Below are positions 32,360-43,951 of a DNA stretch of 64,000 nt, piece after piece. The first letter of the stretch is position 1. The number at the start of each line of letters is the position of its first letter. Under the pieces are notes generated by a model. It made no database searches. It worked only from the letters and a program-made list of their open reading frames with translations, and was not told the origin of the DNA. This DNA is from Lineus longissimus (taxonomy: Eukaryota; Nemertea; Pilidiophora; Heteronemertea; Lineidae). The stretch spans positions 9,176,001 to 9,240,000 of the forward strand of contig NC_088312.1 in the NCBI RefSeq assembly GCF_910592395.1, read 5' to 3'. The position numbers and the translations under genes are program-made.

Positions 32360-32365
32360 TTTATT
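32360..32365 (-). terminator. Poly(A) hexamer after X5
   Basis: AATAAA on the minus strand about 320 nt past the X5 stop. Confidence 0.4.
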
Positions 32366-32687
32366 GACAGATCTTATAGAACATATGAACCAGAACATAA
32401 TTCACTTCCGTACATAATTCACTTCAGTACAAGTAGACTTTGTCTATCTCTACTGGAGAGGAGAATGCAATGTTTTAAGTGACTCCTGGTATTCTCTAGA
32501 AACATATCAATAATCGCTGAGATTGTGTCTCAATATCCATGAAGATCGGTTTCACAGAATCACAAGTATCCAATGTCAGTGTGATCATCTCATCAGGGCT
32601 TGTTATGCGTCAACAAATGACAATCAAACCTTAAATGAGACTTCCATATTAGTTTTAATGAATCACACGTATCCAATGTCAGTGTGA

Positions 32688-33005
32688 TCATCTTGTCAGG
32701 AGCTTGTTGTGTGTCAACATATGACAATCAAGCGTGCCGCTCTGGGCAAACTGTTTCCCACAAATAAGACATCGATATGGCTTCTCTCCCGTGTGTGTCC
32801 TGATGTGCCTAGTCAGACAGGACTGCTGGACGAACGCCCGTGGACAGAACGGACATTTGTAAGGACGTTCACCTGTATGACGTCTCATATGACGGGAGAG
32901 ATTTCCGGCCGTTTGCATGCCGCAGATGCGACATTTATTAGGGTTACCTCCCGGGGAAATTACTTGTACTTGCGCTTTGGGTTTCTTGGGGTATTTGAAA
33001 CTGAG
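32688..33005 (-). CDS. Alternative terminal exon X5, three fingers, first one short
   Basis: Phase-0 acceptor ttttgttcttccag right of 33005; 105 residues and a stop. Finger 1 (residue 25) is only 19 residues long, with 10 instead of 12 residues between the second Cys and first His ([12 protein letters not shown]). Fingers 2 and 3 start at residues 51 and 79; helix residues Q-S-C-R and Q-G-T-C. The lead is basic (KYPKKPKAQ). Confidence 0.92.
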   Translation of the reverse strand, partial: LSFKYPKKPKAQVQVISPGGNPNKCRICGMQTAGNLSRHMRRHTGERPYKCPFCPRAFVQQSCLTRHIRTHTGEKPYRCLICGKQFAQSGTLDCHMLTHNKLLTR

Positions 33006-33356
33006 CTGGAAGAACAAAAGAATTATTGGTTTAAACTTCAATTTTTCTTTATATTGGATAAGACAAAGACACCAAGTCTAACTAAGATCTGTCATCTCAC
33101 TTCATATCAGATGGCTGCAAATGAAAATGTTTCATCAATGCAAATTCTTTTCCTGTTCGGATGTTTCAAGACTCTGACCAGTGATCATCCTAATGTACAA
33201 GTCCATGGCAAAACTGAGTAGTGATTTGTGCAACAAACACACATTTTAGGGCTCTAAATCCGGATTTCCTAACCTTTTGCAGGTACAATTTTGGTCAAGT
33301 CCCGTCTGCAGTAGCACACAAAAGCAACGTTGTCTACTCTTTTTTCGAACTGCTGA

Positions 33357-33617
33357 TCAGAGGAAGTGCAGATTCTTCCTGAAATATGCCTCATGTTTAC
33401 TCATCATATGTCTCTTCATGCCACATTTCTCAATGAATCCCTTCTGACAAACAGGGCAGTGGTGGGGGCGTTCTCCTGTGTGTCGCTTGGCATGGCGCGC
33501 AAGACTGCCACTTGTCGCGTAGCACACGCCACAGTAGGGACATCTATAGGGACTTCCAGGAGACTGAATGCTGGAACGTTCTTCCCTACCCAGTGACAGG
33601 CTGCCAACACGATAGGG
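33357..33617 (-). CDS. Alternative terminal exon X4, two C2H2 fingers
   Basis: Phase-0 acceptor tgtttctttacttacag right of 33617; 86 residues and a stop. Fingers start at residues 26 and 54; helix residues T-G-S-R and E-C-G-R. Finger 1 has Tyr for Phe. Finger 2 ends RHMMSKH (four residues between the His). The long open frame upstream to 33905 is intron: similarity begins only at the acceptor. Confidence 0.92.
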   Translation of the reverse strand, partial: PYRVGSLSLGREERSSIQSPGSPYRCPYCGVCYATSGSLARHAKRHTGERPHHCPVCQKGFIEKCGMKRHMMSKHEAYFRKNLHFL

Positions 33618-33924
33618 CTGTAAGTAAAGAAACAACAACCATTTTACTTCAAACAAGTCTATTTCTGAGCCAAAAAAGACAACACACAAACTATAGATAC
33701 ATGTATTAACAAAAAGGTCTGTTACATCAGACAAAGGATATTCTTTTATGATTTCGGAGGGGTTTGGTTTACACTTGGTGCATCTACACAAAAAAATCAA
33801 TACAAAAATCAAGACTGAGAGAATGTGAAATGAATAAAATCCTACGCCGAAACAAAATATTGGACCGCCTTGCTTGGTACACCGAATGTCTGCCAAATAC
33901 AACACAAAGCATGTGTTTTGCTTT

Positions 33925-34254
33925 TCAATTTACTTTCTTTAGATGTGTCGTTAAGTGAATCTTTACTGAGTAGCTCTGATGAAAAGCTTTGTTACAAACA
34001 GGACATTTAAATTTCCGTTCTCCAGTATGGATGCGCATGTGCCTTGACAAGGCTCCTTTGAAAGAAAATGTTTTCTGGCAAATTTCACAACGATGAGCAT
34101 TTCTATTAGAAGTTCTTGTCCTTTCCACATTTTCCAGCGGATATGGCTGTGTCCTCTTTGGCCTAGATCTGATGGGTTTTAAATTTTTAAGTAGGACTTG
34201 GTCGCTGAACTGCCTGGAGCCAACATATTCGATTGTCTTGCCTGGTACATAGCG
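33925..34254 (-). CDS. Alternative terminal exon X3, two C2H2 fingers with basic lead
   Basis: Phase-0 acceptor ccttcttgtatttgcag right of 34254; 109 residues and a stop. A 55-residue lead rich in Arg/Lys (IRSRPKRTQ, NVERTRTSNRN) precedes fingers at residues 56 and 84; helix residues F-G-A-R and Q-Y-S-I. The basic lead may act as an exon-specific nuclear localisation or DNA-binding patch. Confidence 0.92.
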   Translation of the reverse strand, partial: RYVPGKTIEYVGSRQFSDQVLLKNLKPIRSRPKRTQPYPLENVERTRTSNRNAHRCEICQKTFSFKGALSRHMRIHTGERKFKCPVCNKAFHQSYSVKIHLTTHLKKVN

Positions 34255-34894
34255 CTGCAAATACAAGAAGGTTGGAATTTCAGATTGCCATTTGAGATTC
34301 ATGAACTTCTATACTCATCTAATGCTATATTTAAAACATACTCTGAATAGAAAAATGGGTTAATCATTCCTCCTGACAATGTATTGACCCAAACTGGCAA
34401 TTCCTCATGAATAATCCTGTCAGCCCAACCAAAGGATATCAACTCAATATCATATTACCTTGACAGCATACTAAAAATCTGACATCATTAATATCATGGC
34501 CCATTATAGGGTACACACCAGATGGTATCCATGGCAACGCATGGTTATAGCTCACCAGTGCAGCTGTAGCTCTCAGTATATTGGATCTGATGTCTGATAT
34601 ACCACTACAGCTAGGTTTACACGATATCTAGCATATCAGAATATCGCTAGGTTATGGGATTTTTCACTTCGCTGCACAGACTGCGGAACAATGCTCTGGG
34701 TTCAGGTTGGGTGTGGATTCTGATATAAGTACAATGGCCATGGGATGAACTTATATTCATCCAGGTCTCTCAATTACATCATTTGGAAACACCAGGCATA
34801 TTTTCCAGCGATTTCATTGCGTTCACACCTGACATCAATCTTTTGCGCCTAAAATCTGTCTCGCATAATCATGAGAGTTTACTGATGTCCAATG

Positions 34895-35149
34895 TCATTT
34901 TAAAGGCCTCGAGGTCTGCATGGTGCATGTACTGTGTTTGAGTTTGATATGAGTCCTAAGATTTCCCTCCTGCGAGAAGCTTCTCTGGCAAAACTGACAT
35001 AAGAATGGTTTCTCTCCGGTATGTTTCCTGTTGTGCACTGTCAGACTGGCCTTGCTCGGAAACGGTTTACCACACCACCAACACGACCATATTTTCACCC
35101 TGCTTTTCAGATGTGTCAGCTCGGGTACTGCGGCAGGGATGAGAAGGAC
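34895..35149 (-). CDS. Alternative terminal exon X2, two C2H2 fingers
   Basis: Phase-0 acceptor cctgttttacag right of 35149; 84 residues and a stop. Fingers start at residues 23 and 51; helix residues S-A-S-V and Q-G-N-T. Finger 1 starts CWWCGKPF. Finger 2 has four residues between its histidines (HIKLKH). The intron just upstream contains short repeats of agacatgaaag. Confidence 0.92.
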   Translation of the reverse strand, partial: VLLIPAAVPELTHLKSRVKIWSCWWCGKPFPSKASLTVHNRKHTGEKPFLCQFCQRSFSQEGNLRTHIKLKHSTCTMQTSRPLK

Positions 35150-35261
35150 CTGTAAAACAGGAGAGGAAGGAGCATAATTGATGGCCTCCTGAACCAAGGT
35201 GCCAACTTGCCATTCTTTGGGATCAGAAGATTGAAGGATCTTTGTCTTCTAGACATGCATT

Positions 35262-35350
35262 GCAAGATAGATCCCTTTTCTTCTAGACATGAGAGATGGG
35301 ACCATCTTCTGGACATGAAAGTTCTAGACATGAAAAGTCCAGACATGAAA
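35262..35350. repeat. Short imperfect repeats of agacatgaaagatggg
   Basis: Words tctagacatgaaag, gacatgagagatggg and gacatgaaagatggg recur within 90 bp inside the X1-X2 intron. Confidence 0.65.
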
Positions 35351-35405
35351 GATGGGTCCATCATCTTTGCCATTGTCATGAACAGGAAATGTTAGAATAG
35401 AACAA

Positions 35406-35411
35406 TTTATT
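35406..35411 (-). terminator. Poly(A) hexamer after X1
   Basis: AATAAA on the minus strand about 290 nt past the X1 stop. Confidence 0.4.
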
Positions 35412-35697
35412 TCCGAGTATACATTACGTGGTGGTAACATTGTCAACATTATGACAGCATTCAGATCTTGTATCAGCCAGGTTAACCTTGGTCAAACAAA
35501 CAGGCATTTACCACAATTTGGAAAAGTTTCGAAACAAAAACACATCAGATGTAACATCTTCTTCTACAGCACTGAAACATAGTCGCACAGAGAACCTGAA
35601 TTTCATGATAAAAACTGATTATTACACAAGTCGGTGAACCTGGTCTGGAGACAGATGACGGAATCCATATTGACGTCAAACAAACACTAACTCACAG

Positions 35698-36024
35698 CTA
35701 CTTTAAACTGAACTCGGCCAGATACTGTGGGTGCATGATCATGTGATTCTTCATGTCAGACATATAAGTGAATGTTTTCTTGCAGTATTTGCAAACATGG
35801 CTTTTCGAAACCGAATGGATCCTTGCGACATGTTTTGTCAAGCTGTTCTTCCGAGTGAATGATAATGTGCACTTGTTACAGCTAAATAGTTTCTCTTCAG
35901 TATGGATACGAGTATGAATATCAAGAGATGTCTGTTCGAAGAAGCATTTCTTGCACCAAGGGCAGAGGACACCTTGACCAGTTTCGCCTCCGACAACGTC
36001 AAGTCCTGATCGGTGAAACACAAA
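35698..36024 (-). CDS. Alternative terminal exon X1, three C2H2 fingers
   Basis: The finger exon nearest the shared exons. Phase-0 acceptor ctgatttcag right of 36024; 108 residues and a stop. Fingers start at residues 21, 49 and 78; helix residues E-T-S-I, R-N-S-K and Y-S-D-N. Finger 2 has four residues between its histidines. Linkers (TEEKLFS, SVSKSHV) are the least TGEKP-like in the array. All three fingers keep the standard Phe core. Confidence 0.92.
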   Translation of the reverse strand, partial: FVFHRSGLDVVGGETGQGVLCPWCKKCFFEQTSLDIHTRIHTEEKLFSCNKCTLSFTRKNSLTKHVARIHSVSKSHVCKYCKKTFTYMSDMKNHMIMHPQYLAEFSLK

Positions 36025-39000
36025 CTGAAATCAGATCAGAGGAAAACTCAATACCTCACCCACAGTCAGAAAAACTGACGAAGCCTGAATGAATTGTAAA
36101 ACCCGAGATACCACACGAAACTTCTTTCCTTTATCTTGAAGGGCCTTCCGGATTCAATGGCAAAAGATACTGGCACAGAGGATACATTTTTAGTCCACCG
36201 CTACTCTGCTTTAAAGAAATACATGCTCACATATTGTTCATTATCAACTGAGAGTTGATTTTACAATGTAGAACTATCAAATGACTAAGATGACAAACTT
36301 GACATTCTAAACAGAGACCTGAAAATCTGAAAATTCATTATGGAGAAAAAGGAGAAGTCAAGACCTTGAAAAGATCATTTTTATTGCTGATATAATGAGA
36401 TGAACATGACCTGAAAAACAAAGAAAAATACTGATGAAAGTACTAGCACTCTATATATAGTAAAACATATCTTCCACATCCAGACTCTCCTGTCCAATTA
36501 TGATGAACCCTTGAGTATCATGAGTTTGCCTGGTCCACATCCTCCGATAGTCCAAGTCTATCACCAAGTAGATCTTTGTTCCTGACCTAATATATTCTCA
36601 GATTCGGGAAAAAGATGGCCTGAGTCCTGAGCCTTTCAATGTAGGTCAAGCTCTTCATTTGAAAAATGACATGGTTTTCTGCTGATATTCATCATTTCTA
36701 TCAATACATCTATTGTAAGTCGTCGAATGGTTGCTGGTTTACGATCAGTTTGAAACATTTTTCTCCCAACACAGAATGTCACGTAAGATGGGTACAACTT
36801 TTAGGCAGATTTTTTTCTCTGTCAACCGGCAGAGATCTTCAAACATGTTAAAATGATTTCAGGAATAGAAATTCGAAAAGGTTTTGGACCAGTTAGAGAG
36901 TTCCCTTTGTTCCCACAATGCTAGAGTAACTTCATGCTGACATGCAGCAAATATGCCCTGAGTAGATGACTCCTGAGACTGGTTGTTTCAATATATTTTC
37001 AGTTCAACTGCGAGCACAGCAAACCATCAGGATGTAATGAATTTCTATTCCTGATACGAGTTGTTATGAAAGAATTCAACGAGAACGCAAAAACAAATGT
37101 CAGTTTTTAAAAAAGTTGTGAGTACTTCAGTTTCCTTACCTGTGAAAATTCTAGATATAGAAATGATTTTCTCCTGAAACTGAAGGTAATTCTCATTCCA
37201 AGTGCAATTGTTTTTGAACACAACAGATCGATCACACAATCAATCAATTAAAACGCCAGCCAAACTCCATACCAATTCCATTCATCGAAGAATCTTTGAC
37301 AACTCCATACCAATTCCATTCATCGAAGAATCTTTGACATGTGTTGTCAGTTGGGTTGGCATTTTAAATGATTGATTTGGTTTGTGATATTTATTTAGAA
37401 GTTACAGACTTACTGAATGTTGATATTTTTGCACCTGTGCACCAACAGGGCAGGGCGTGCAAAGCTAGTGTTCGCAAGATTTAACCAGTTAAATCCTTTT
37501 ATGTAGGCAGCTTGCAGCCAGTACACTCCAAACTTTCAATATGTTCAAGGCAATGGTATTGCCCAGCCATGTCTTTAGCTCCATATTTTAGACTGTCTTG
37601 AAAAAGATTGCATTTGGAATGATGGGATTTGGTAAGACCTGAAGAAAAAATGTTCCTAATCGAGGAATGCCAACAGGAGTACATCTTATCGATACTTTGC
37701 CTGTATTGTATTGTAACCCATTAACACACATGTGCTGAACAGGCTGGGCTTGGAGGCAGTACCCCAATCAACACAGGTCACGTTTTTCTTGGACGGAGCA
37801 GGTTATGCTTCAGGGTAAACTAGCAAACAAGACAAAGGGGAAAAACGACAAGTCCAGAACGAATGAAGAAACCGCAAGCTTGAAAAGAACATTTTTGCCC
37901 TACGTTAAAGGACACCCTGAATCAGATATTCTCCTCATCACTGCCGAAATGAAGGCAACACCTGAATACAGGAATTGGAGTGGGTGTATTTTTTTGTTCC
38001 TCAGACAAGTCAGAATGGGTCATCGAAAAGTAAGTAAAAAGTGTCAATGTTCGTCTCTGGAACAACGTCCTTTTCAAACCAGCACCATTCTTTAACATCC
38101 AACACTTTGTTAGGCCTAACAACTGAAGTACTCCAACCAAAGTTACTGTCAAGCAGACTCAACTTGTGTGACATTTCAGAATGAACAGACTTCGTTCATG
38201 AGATCATCACTTAGTCCACACCACGGTCCTTGATGCACTAGTAATGAAAGGTACAACGTCATTGACAGCCATAGAGGAAATAGGTAAGGTGAGACTCTAA
38301 AAAGTTTTGTTCATAATATCTGCTCACCCAAGCCAACTGAATGAAAACTTCAGCTCGATAAAATAATGTCAAATATGAAAATTACATATTGTAGTATGTT
38401 GTACACACAATATTCAAATCTGCTTGCCAGGCTCAAACGAACTATAAACTAAAGTAAAGTATAATGATCTAGCAACACTTCCAATGAAATACTTCTGTTT
38501 TAAACACCTAACATTTCATTCTGCACATAGTCAATTGCATGTGCAAAAACCCCCAAGGACGTGACAGGGTTTATCATCGATCAATCGAATTTCAAACTGA
38601 AAATGAAATAACTTTTCATTCAAATCCAATGGCTCATCAGGTTTGAACTGCATGTAGTCAACAGCCTCAAACTGGTCATTACTTGCTAGATCAGATACAC
38701 TTTGCAATGAAAACAGACTTCATATCAAGCTGACTTGTGTTGACACAAAAACACAGATCAATCGACTTGGTCGTCTGAAGCAGGCAAAGTTGAACAGCCC
38801 AACAATTGCCTGACTTTCAGACCAATTTCGTCACTCAGCTATTTGCAGCTTTTCCATGCACTCATTTCCAGTGTAGAGCTGTGCTGTTTTCACCAATTTT
38901 GAAGAAATTCATCATTTCAGTCACTCAAGTCAACTATCAATGAAGTCAACAAAACTAATGATAAAAGGGTATGAGCTGGTATGTACTGATATTCATCACA

Positions 39001-40365
39001 ACACTATAGGCAAAGTGCTGACACAGGAGAGGAAAATCAGAATTGTATCCTTTCAAAGACAGATTGTCATGAGCTATGTCGTCCGAGGAGAGGATCCTGC
39101 ATGGACTTGGGCAATTGGACCCAGAAGACTTTCTTAAACGCACTGTGTTAAGCTTAGTTTTCACTAACATTTACAGCGAAACGGCCCAGCACAGCTTTCA
39201 CAGGTGTTTGATTCATGTTGATTTGAGTTACTGGCTCAGCAATGGAAACTGACCATTACACCTGTTATTGTAAAAGTGGCAAAATGATGACTGTAGACTG
39301 CGATACAATCCAACATTTACTCATCAGAATCTATTCTAATGATCATCTCCTTTATCAACACTTGCCTAACCAGCTGCAAAGAATGAGAAGACTCAAAAGT
39401 CACACATTACAAACATACTTCATTTCAAAGTAGACATTATTCAAAATAGAAATCATTTCAAAATGGACATTATGAAGCATTTGAAAAGTTTCATAAATTG
39501 AAGCTCTTTCTAAATGATCAACGTGCCCCTTTCTTCAGTTTTTTCATTACTATATGTGTAGATAGTGATAAGTTCCCTCTCATACATCATAAGTAATAAA
39601 TATTATTCCTTGAACTAGTCACCCAAAGGCAATACCTCACACGAATTCAATTGATTAATTTCAAATACAGTTATCAGTACATTGGTAATGTGTGAACAAA
39701 TGTAATCAACAAAACAGGTATCCATGAAATCTTGCAATTACATGTATCTTGTCAACTCTCTTTTTTTCCTTCCACACCTTTGTATTTGCATACACTAATT
39801 ATCATAACAGTGCCTCTTGCAAAACAGCTTATTTCAATCTGCCCCAATAACTTAAAAGCTGAGGGCAGACGCAGCTTCCAACAAACAAAAAACAATCCAG
39901 CATTGGAATTTTCTTTTGAAGATGAAGCGAATTGCACAACCTCTGATGATTTCTTGAATACCTGTTGACAAACCATATCATACCCTGTGCATCAGCAACC
40001 TTGTATCAGACCACAACTAGCTAGGGATGCCTTCAGCTTGGTCGACCGTTGGCTGAAATTGCTAGAGAAAACGTTATCGAGCATTCGATATTTTCATATG
40101 AAAAGAATACTGCACACAAGTATTTTGTGTTTGGTTCTGTACCAAGTAAATATTATTCAAGCCAGATTTTTTCACAGAGGGAAATGCTGCCAAAAAATGG
40201 ATGAGGCTATAAGAATCACTAGTATTCGGTAAAGGATTTAAACAGGCATTTAAATATGACTTTGTGGTGTATTTTTTTAATGTTTTGCATCCTGACAAAT
40301 TGCAGTGCGATACAAGGTAGCAGATACCTAACTAAATTAGAGAATAATTCACAACTTATCCCTAC
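36025..40365 (-). other. 4.3-kb intron between shared exon 2 and the first finger exon
   Basis: No finger exon, relic or other gene is recognised in either strand. The open frames (for example 37805-38095) have no familiar motif. A 38-bp tandem duplication lies at 37265-37340. If the array is spliced as proposed, this is where exon choice begins. Confidence 0.55.
37265..37340. repeat. 38-bp tandem duplication
   Basis: Two adjacent perfect copies of a unit starting aactccataccaattccatt. Confidence 0.92.
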
Positions 40366-40968
40366 CTTTCCATCTCCTCCAGGTGACATTCCCGTACTCG
40401 GGATAGGCCCCGATATCGGCACAGGGGGGCCCTGATTACTGTCACTTGCCCCTGAACTAGGCGTGCCTGGCATCATACCTGAGTCACGCTGCGAGTCCAT
40501 CATCATAGCACCAGCAGAAGTGTCAATTCCGCTTTTATTGTCCTCATCGTCTTGTGAGACACTTAATGGGAAGAATGTATCACTTGCGCTGCTCACTGGA
40601 TTAAAATTGTCATGAGAGAGAGATTGCATGGGCGACGTTATAGAGGGCGACACCGAAGACCATTGTTCTTTTGTTGGCGTAGCTGACATGGAAGTATTAC
40701 CCTGTGACAACATGCGGTGAGAGAGATCGGAGAAAGTATCGGTGGTCATGGCAGAGATGCGAGATATAGCATTGTCCTGGTTTGGATGTGACAGCCTGAA
40801 TTGTGACGAACCCACATCCTGTTCCATTGGTTGTGCTGATTTTGATTGAGACTCGGCCATGGAAATGATGTTGGAAAGACCAAAGTCTGCTTGTTCCACG
40901 GAGAGATCTAAAGTTGGAGGGGAGTCTGGAATCTCTATCACAGGTTGGGCAGCCACATTGGACGATTT
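40366..40968 (-). CDS. Shared exon 2: Ser/Pro-rich linker with SUMO-interacting-like motif
   Basis: Acceptor ttcttcttgcag right of 40968, donor aaag/gtaggg left of 40366. It is 603 nt, phase 0 at both ends, 201 residues. It starts KSSNVAAQP then VIEIPDSPP, which matches the hydrophobic core plus acidic/phospho-Ser pattern of SUMO-interacting motifs. The rest is Ser/Thr/Gln/Met-rich and looks disordered, ending in a Gly/Pro-rich stretch (GPPVPISGPIP, GGDGK). It would connect the coiled coil to any one finger exon. The plus-strand paralogue (43952-44551) is clearly homologous along its length. Reading on past the donor gives only a short tail and a stop. Confidence 0.92.
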
Positions 40969-41226
40969 CTGCAAGAAGAATATGGATAAAAGGATTTATA
41001 AAAATTCTATTTTCTTAGCAATGAACAAATTGAACACAAGGTTTTTTCCTTTTTCTTGAATCATAACAACATACAAAATTTCGTTTCCTTCAAAGACGGA
41101 GACATTTTGAATATCTAATTTCAAATCACACCTTGTCAAACCTACATAGGAGTCTAATATCCTCTGTCCTAAACATTCAAAGATACAGGTAGGTCTCAGG
41201 TCTGAATATAACTTCCTAATACTTAC

Positions 41227-41934
41227 TGATTTACTTTGCCTAAGACTTCTCTTAGTGAACTCATGAGCTCGTCTTTCCATCTCCAGTGTCCTCTCTTTTA
41301 ACTCTAACTGTTCTTTCAATTCCGCATTCTCCTTCATCAACTGATTTTGTAACTTTTTCAATAGATGGTCTTTTATTGAAATCTGCTCTTGTTTTATTGT
41401 TAATTCTGATTTCAATCGTTCTAAATCAGCACGATAACGCACAACCTCTGTCTGCTTTCCTAAAAGTTCACTCCTCGACTTGTCTAACATGTCCATATTA
41501 CAGTTCAAATCAGATCGCACACTTTGTAACATTTGTTCTTTTACAGTCAGCTCTGATTGTGTTCTATTCAGCAGTCTTTGATTGGCTTTAATCTCCTCCT
41601 GTAACTTGGTGATCTCCTCATTCCCAGCATCCACCACTGGTTTCATTTCGTCCAACTGACGTTTCCGCATATTGATTTCTTTTCCTGCGATTTCAACAGA
41701 ATTTTCCTTCACCACAAGTTCTGCTTGGTACCTGGTGATAAAACTAAACAAGTCCGACCAAGCTTTGGTCAACACAGCTCCTTTGCTTTGTAATTCTGTC
41801 TGCATATTTTGAAATGGATGTTCCGTTTGCATCTCTTGGAATGGTTGCTCAGCTTGCATGGCCTGCCCTGGGCTAGGGCTGCCCTCGTCGTCAGTGTGTT
41901 GGTTGTCTTGCAGCGACATGGCTCCGTCCTTCAT
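41227..41934 (-). CDS. Shared exon 1: coiled-coil N-terminus of the multi-finger gene
   Basis: The coding part is 708 nt from ATG 41934 (MKDGAMSL), or 693 nt from ATG 41919 (MSLQDN). The donor tca/gtaagt left of 41227 is phase 0. After about 55 acidic, Gln-rich residues, about 175 residues form a long coiled coil with heptads (for example ELTVKEQMLQSVRSDL and ERLKSELTIKQEQIS). This should give dimers or oligomers. No BTB, ZAD or KRAB domain is present. The paralogue starts at the position of the second Met (its counterpart of MKDGA begins with ATT), so either start is possible. A 5' UTR acceptor tgtatttacag lies right of 41962. Confidence 0.92.
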
Positions 41935-41962
41935 ACTATCAATTCATTGAATATGGAGGTAT

Positions 41963-43011
41963 CTGTAAATACAGAATAGACAGTTTGTAACTTAAATGAT
42001 GATGAATGCTCGTGACTGTTAACAAACCCCTTTCTATTTCTTTTTTTCACTGCTTTGCTATTGTCCGAAGTTGGCTTTTGCCTTCTGACGTGTTTCTGAG
42101 TGTGCGGAAATGTTTACGGCATCAACGATGGCATGCATTTCTAATAAATGTCCATACTGACTTAGTCACTTACACACCAGTCGGTGGAAGTTACTGTTCG
42201 CTCGTGAACATTCACCATTAATGTTTTTTCAAAGCAGCATATAAAAGCCCTGAAGCTATCTGCACATACAACAAATGCACTGGATGGGTATACTACAATG
42301 TACATGAACAGATACACGCACAAATGCAGACAAAGGAAACACATGCATGGATGCAGTGGTGGTTACTCATCCTCCACTACAAACCCTTCGATCGCGATTC
42401 TAGAGGCAAAATCTGACATCAAATACCCACCAAAAATAATGATACGTATGTTAGGAATACGATTCTATTAATTTCGGCCAGTTGGATTGAGTAACTTGAT
42501 CAGCATCATATGTTTTATTCAGAGAAAAGTGGGCGAAACAGTAATTTTTCAAATTTGCGTAGTTAATGGTGTCACCAACCGCGGCGCCACTGTCTCAGGG
42601 CGGAGATAATTTCGGCATTCTGTATTTTTGTCATTTTATTTCACTTTGTATGATATACAAATACATTGATTCTTTTCAAAACACTCAGTTGGTATTAGGC
42701 GACACAAACAACTTTCCATTTTGGAAAAGAAAGGCGTAGCAAACATTAAGAGGCACTAAAAGGAAACGTGTCCGAAAATAGTTTTCTCACGCTCTTAACG
42801 TACATCTTTGGTAGAGATATTTGTATGGGTACAGTAGGCGGTCTCCATGTGTTAAACAGGGTTTCCCAAAAAAATGGATGTTTTGTTAGAAATCGGCAAT
42901 CTGGTTTAGTAATGGGATCAATTACTTTTGCAGAGTCTAGAGAACACAAGTGCTCTTCTGGTCACTAGAATCTTGAGTTTGACTCAAAATCATATATGTT
43001 TGTCTTTTCAG
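41963..43011. promoter_or_regulatory. Divergent promoter region between the head-to-head paralogues
   Basis: About 1.05 kb between the 5' UTR acceptors of the two copies. It must hold the 5' non-coding exons and, most simply, both promoters. A GC-rich patch (accgcggcgccactg) lies near 42580. A possible minus-strand donor (tgt/gtaagt) lies near 42172. No clear TATA box is seen. Confidence 0.45.
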
Positions 43012-43126
43012 AGTTTTGAACTTGAAGTGCTTCACCTCATCACCTCCTCGGACCCCTCGCTTCGCAGTCAGTGACAGCACATGTGGTTAATAGGAGCCCG
43101 CTAGGAATACAATTAAAGACGGAGCA

Positions 43127-43834
43127 ATGTCGTTGCCAGAGACCCAACTGAGTGATGATGATGGAAGCCCCAGCCCATCACTGATTATGCAACAGGCGCA
43201 AGCAGAGCGACCAATCATGAATATGCAAACGGAACATCCGTTTCAAAATATGCAGACAGAACTACAAAGCAAAGGAGCTGTATTGACCAAAGCTTGGTCG
43301 GACTTGTTTAGTTTTATCACCAGGTACCAAGCAGAACTTGTGGTGAAGGAAAATTCTGTTGAAATGGCGGAAAAAGAAATCAATATGCGGAAATGGCATT
43401 TGGACGAAATGAAACCAGTGGTGGATGCTGGGAATGAGGAGATCACCAAGTTACAGGAGGAGATTCAAACCAGTCAAAGACTGCTGAATAGAACACAGTC
43501 AGAGCTGACTGTAAAAGAACAAATGTTACAAAGTGTGCGATCTGATTTGAACTGTAATATGGAAATGTTAGACAAGTCGAGGAGTGAACTTTTAGGAAAG
43601 CAGACGGAGGTTGTGCGTTATCGTGCTGATTTAGAACGATTGAAATCAGAATTGACAATACAACAAGAGCAGATTTCAATAAAAGACAATTTATTGAAAA
43701 AGTTACAAAATCAGTTGATGAAGGAGAATGCAGAGCTGAAAGAACAGCTGGATAATGAAAGGCAAACTCTCGAGTTGGAACGGAACTACCATGAACTTAC
43801 AAAAATGGATCTGAGAAAGAGTAAAGCACTCCTT
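43127..43834 (+). CDS. Plus-strand paralogue exon 1, coiled coil
   Basis: 708 nt, 236 residues from ATG 43127 (MSLPETQ), donor ctt/gtaaga after 43834 in phase 0. It is clearly the same exon as 41227-41934 on the other strand, with only scattered changes along the coiled coil, so the two could also pair with each other. A 5' UTR acceptor tgtcttttcag ends at 43011. The upstream start seen in the other copy (MKDGA) is absent because ATG is ATT. Confidence 0.92.
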
Positions 43835-43951
43835 GTAAGAATCGGTTTCATTGCTAATTAATATTCTTGTCTTGGTACGAATGTAGTCTATCATTCGAAC
43901 TAATTGCTACATTTGTATTCTACTACTGGTATATGTGTTGTATTCTTTCAG

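Noticed and set aside
10868-36024. Many independent small zinc-finger genes
   Set aside because: No finger exon has its own start codon in context or a 5' exon, and all share the same acceptor phase as the single upstream donor, which fits alternative terminal exons better.
37805-38095. 96-codon plus-strand frame in the long intron
   Set aside because: No domain, no supporting splice sites and no similarity to anything in the window.
40996-41226. Read-through of shared exon 1 past its donor
   Set aside because: Similarity with the plus copy stops exactly at the phase-0 donor, so the continuing frame is intronic.
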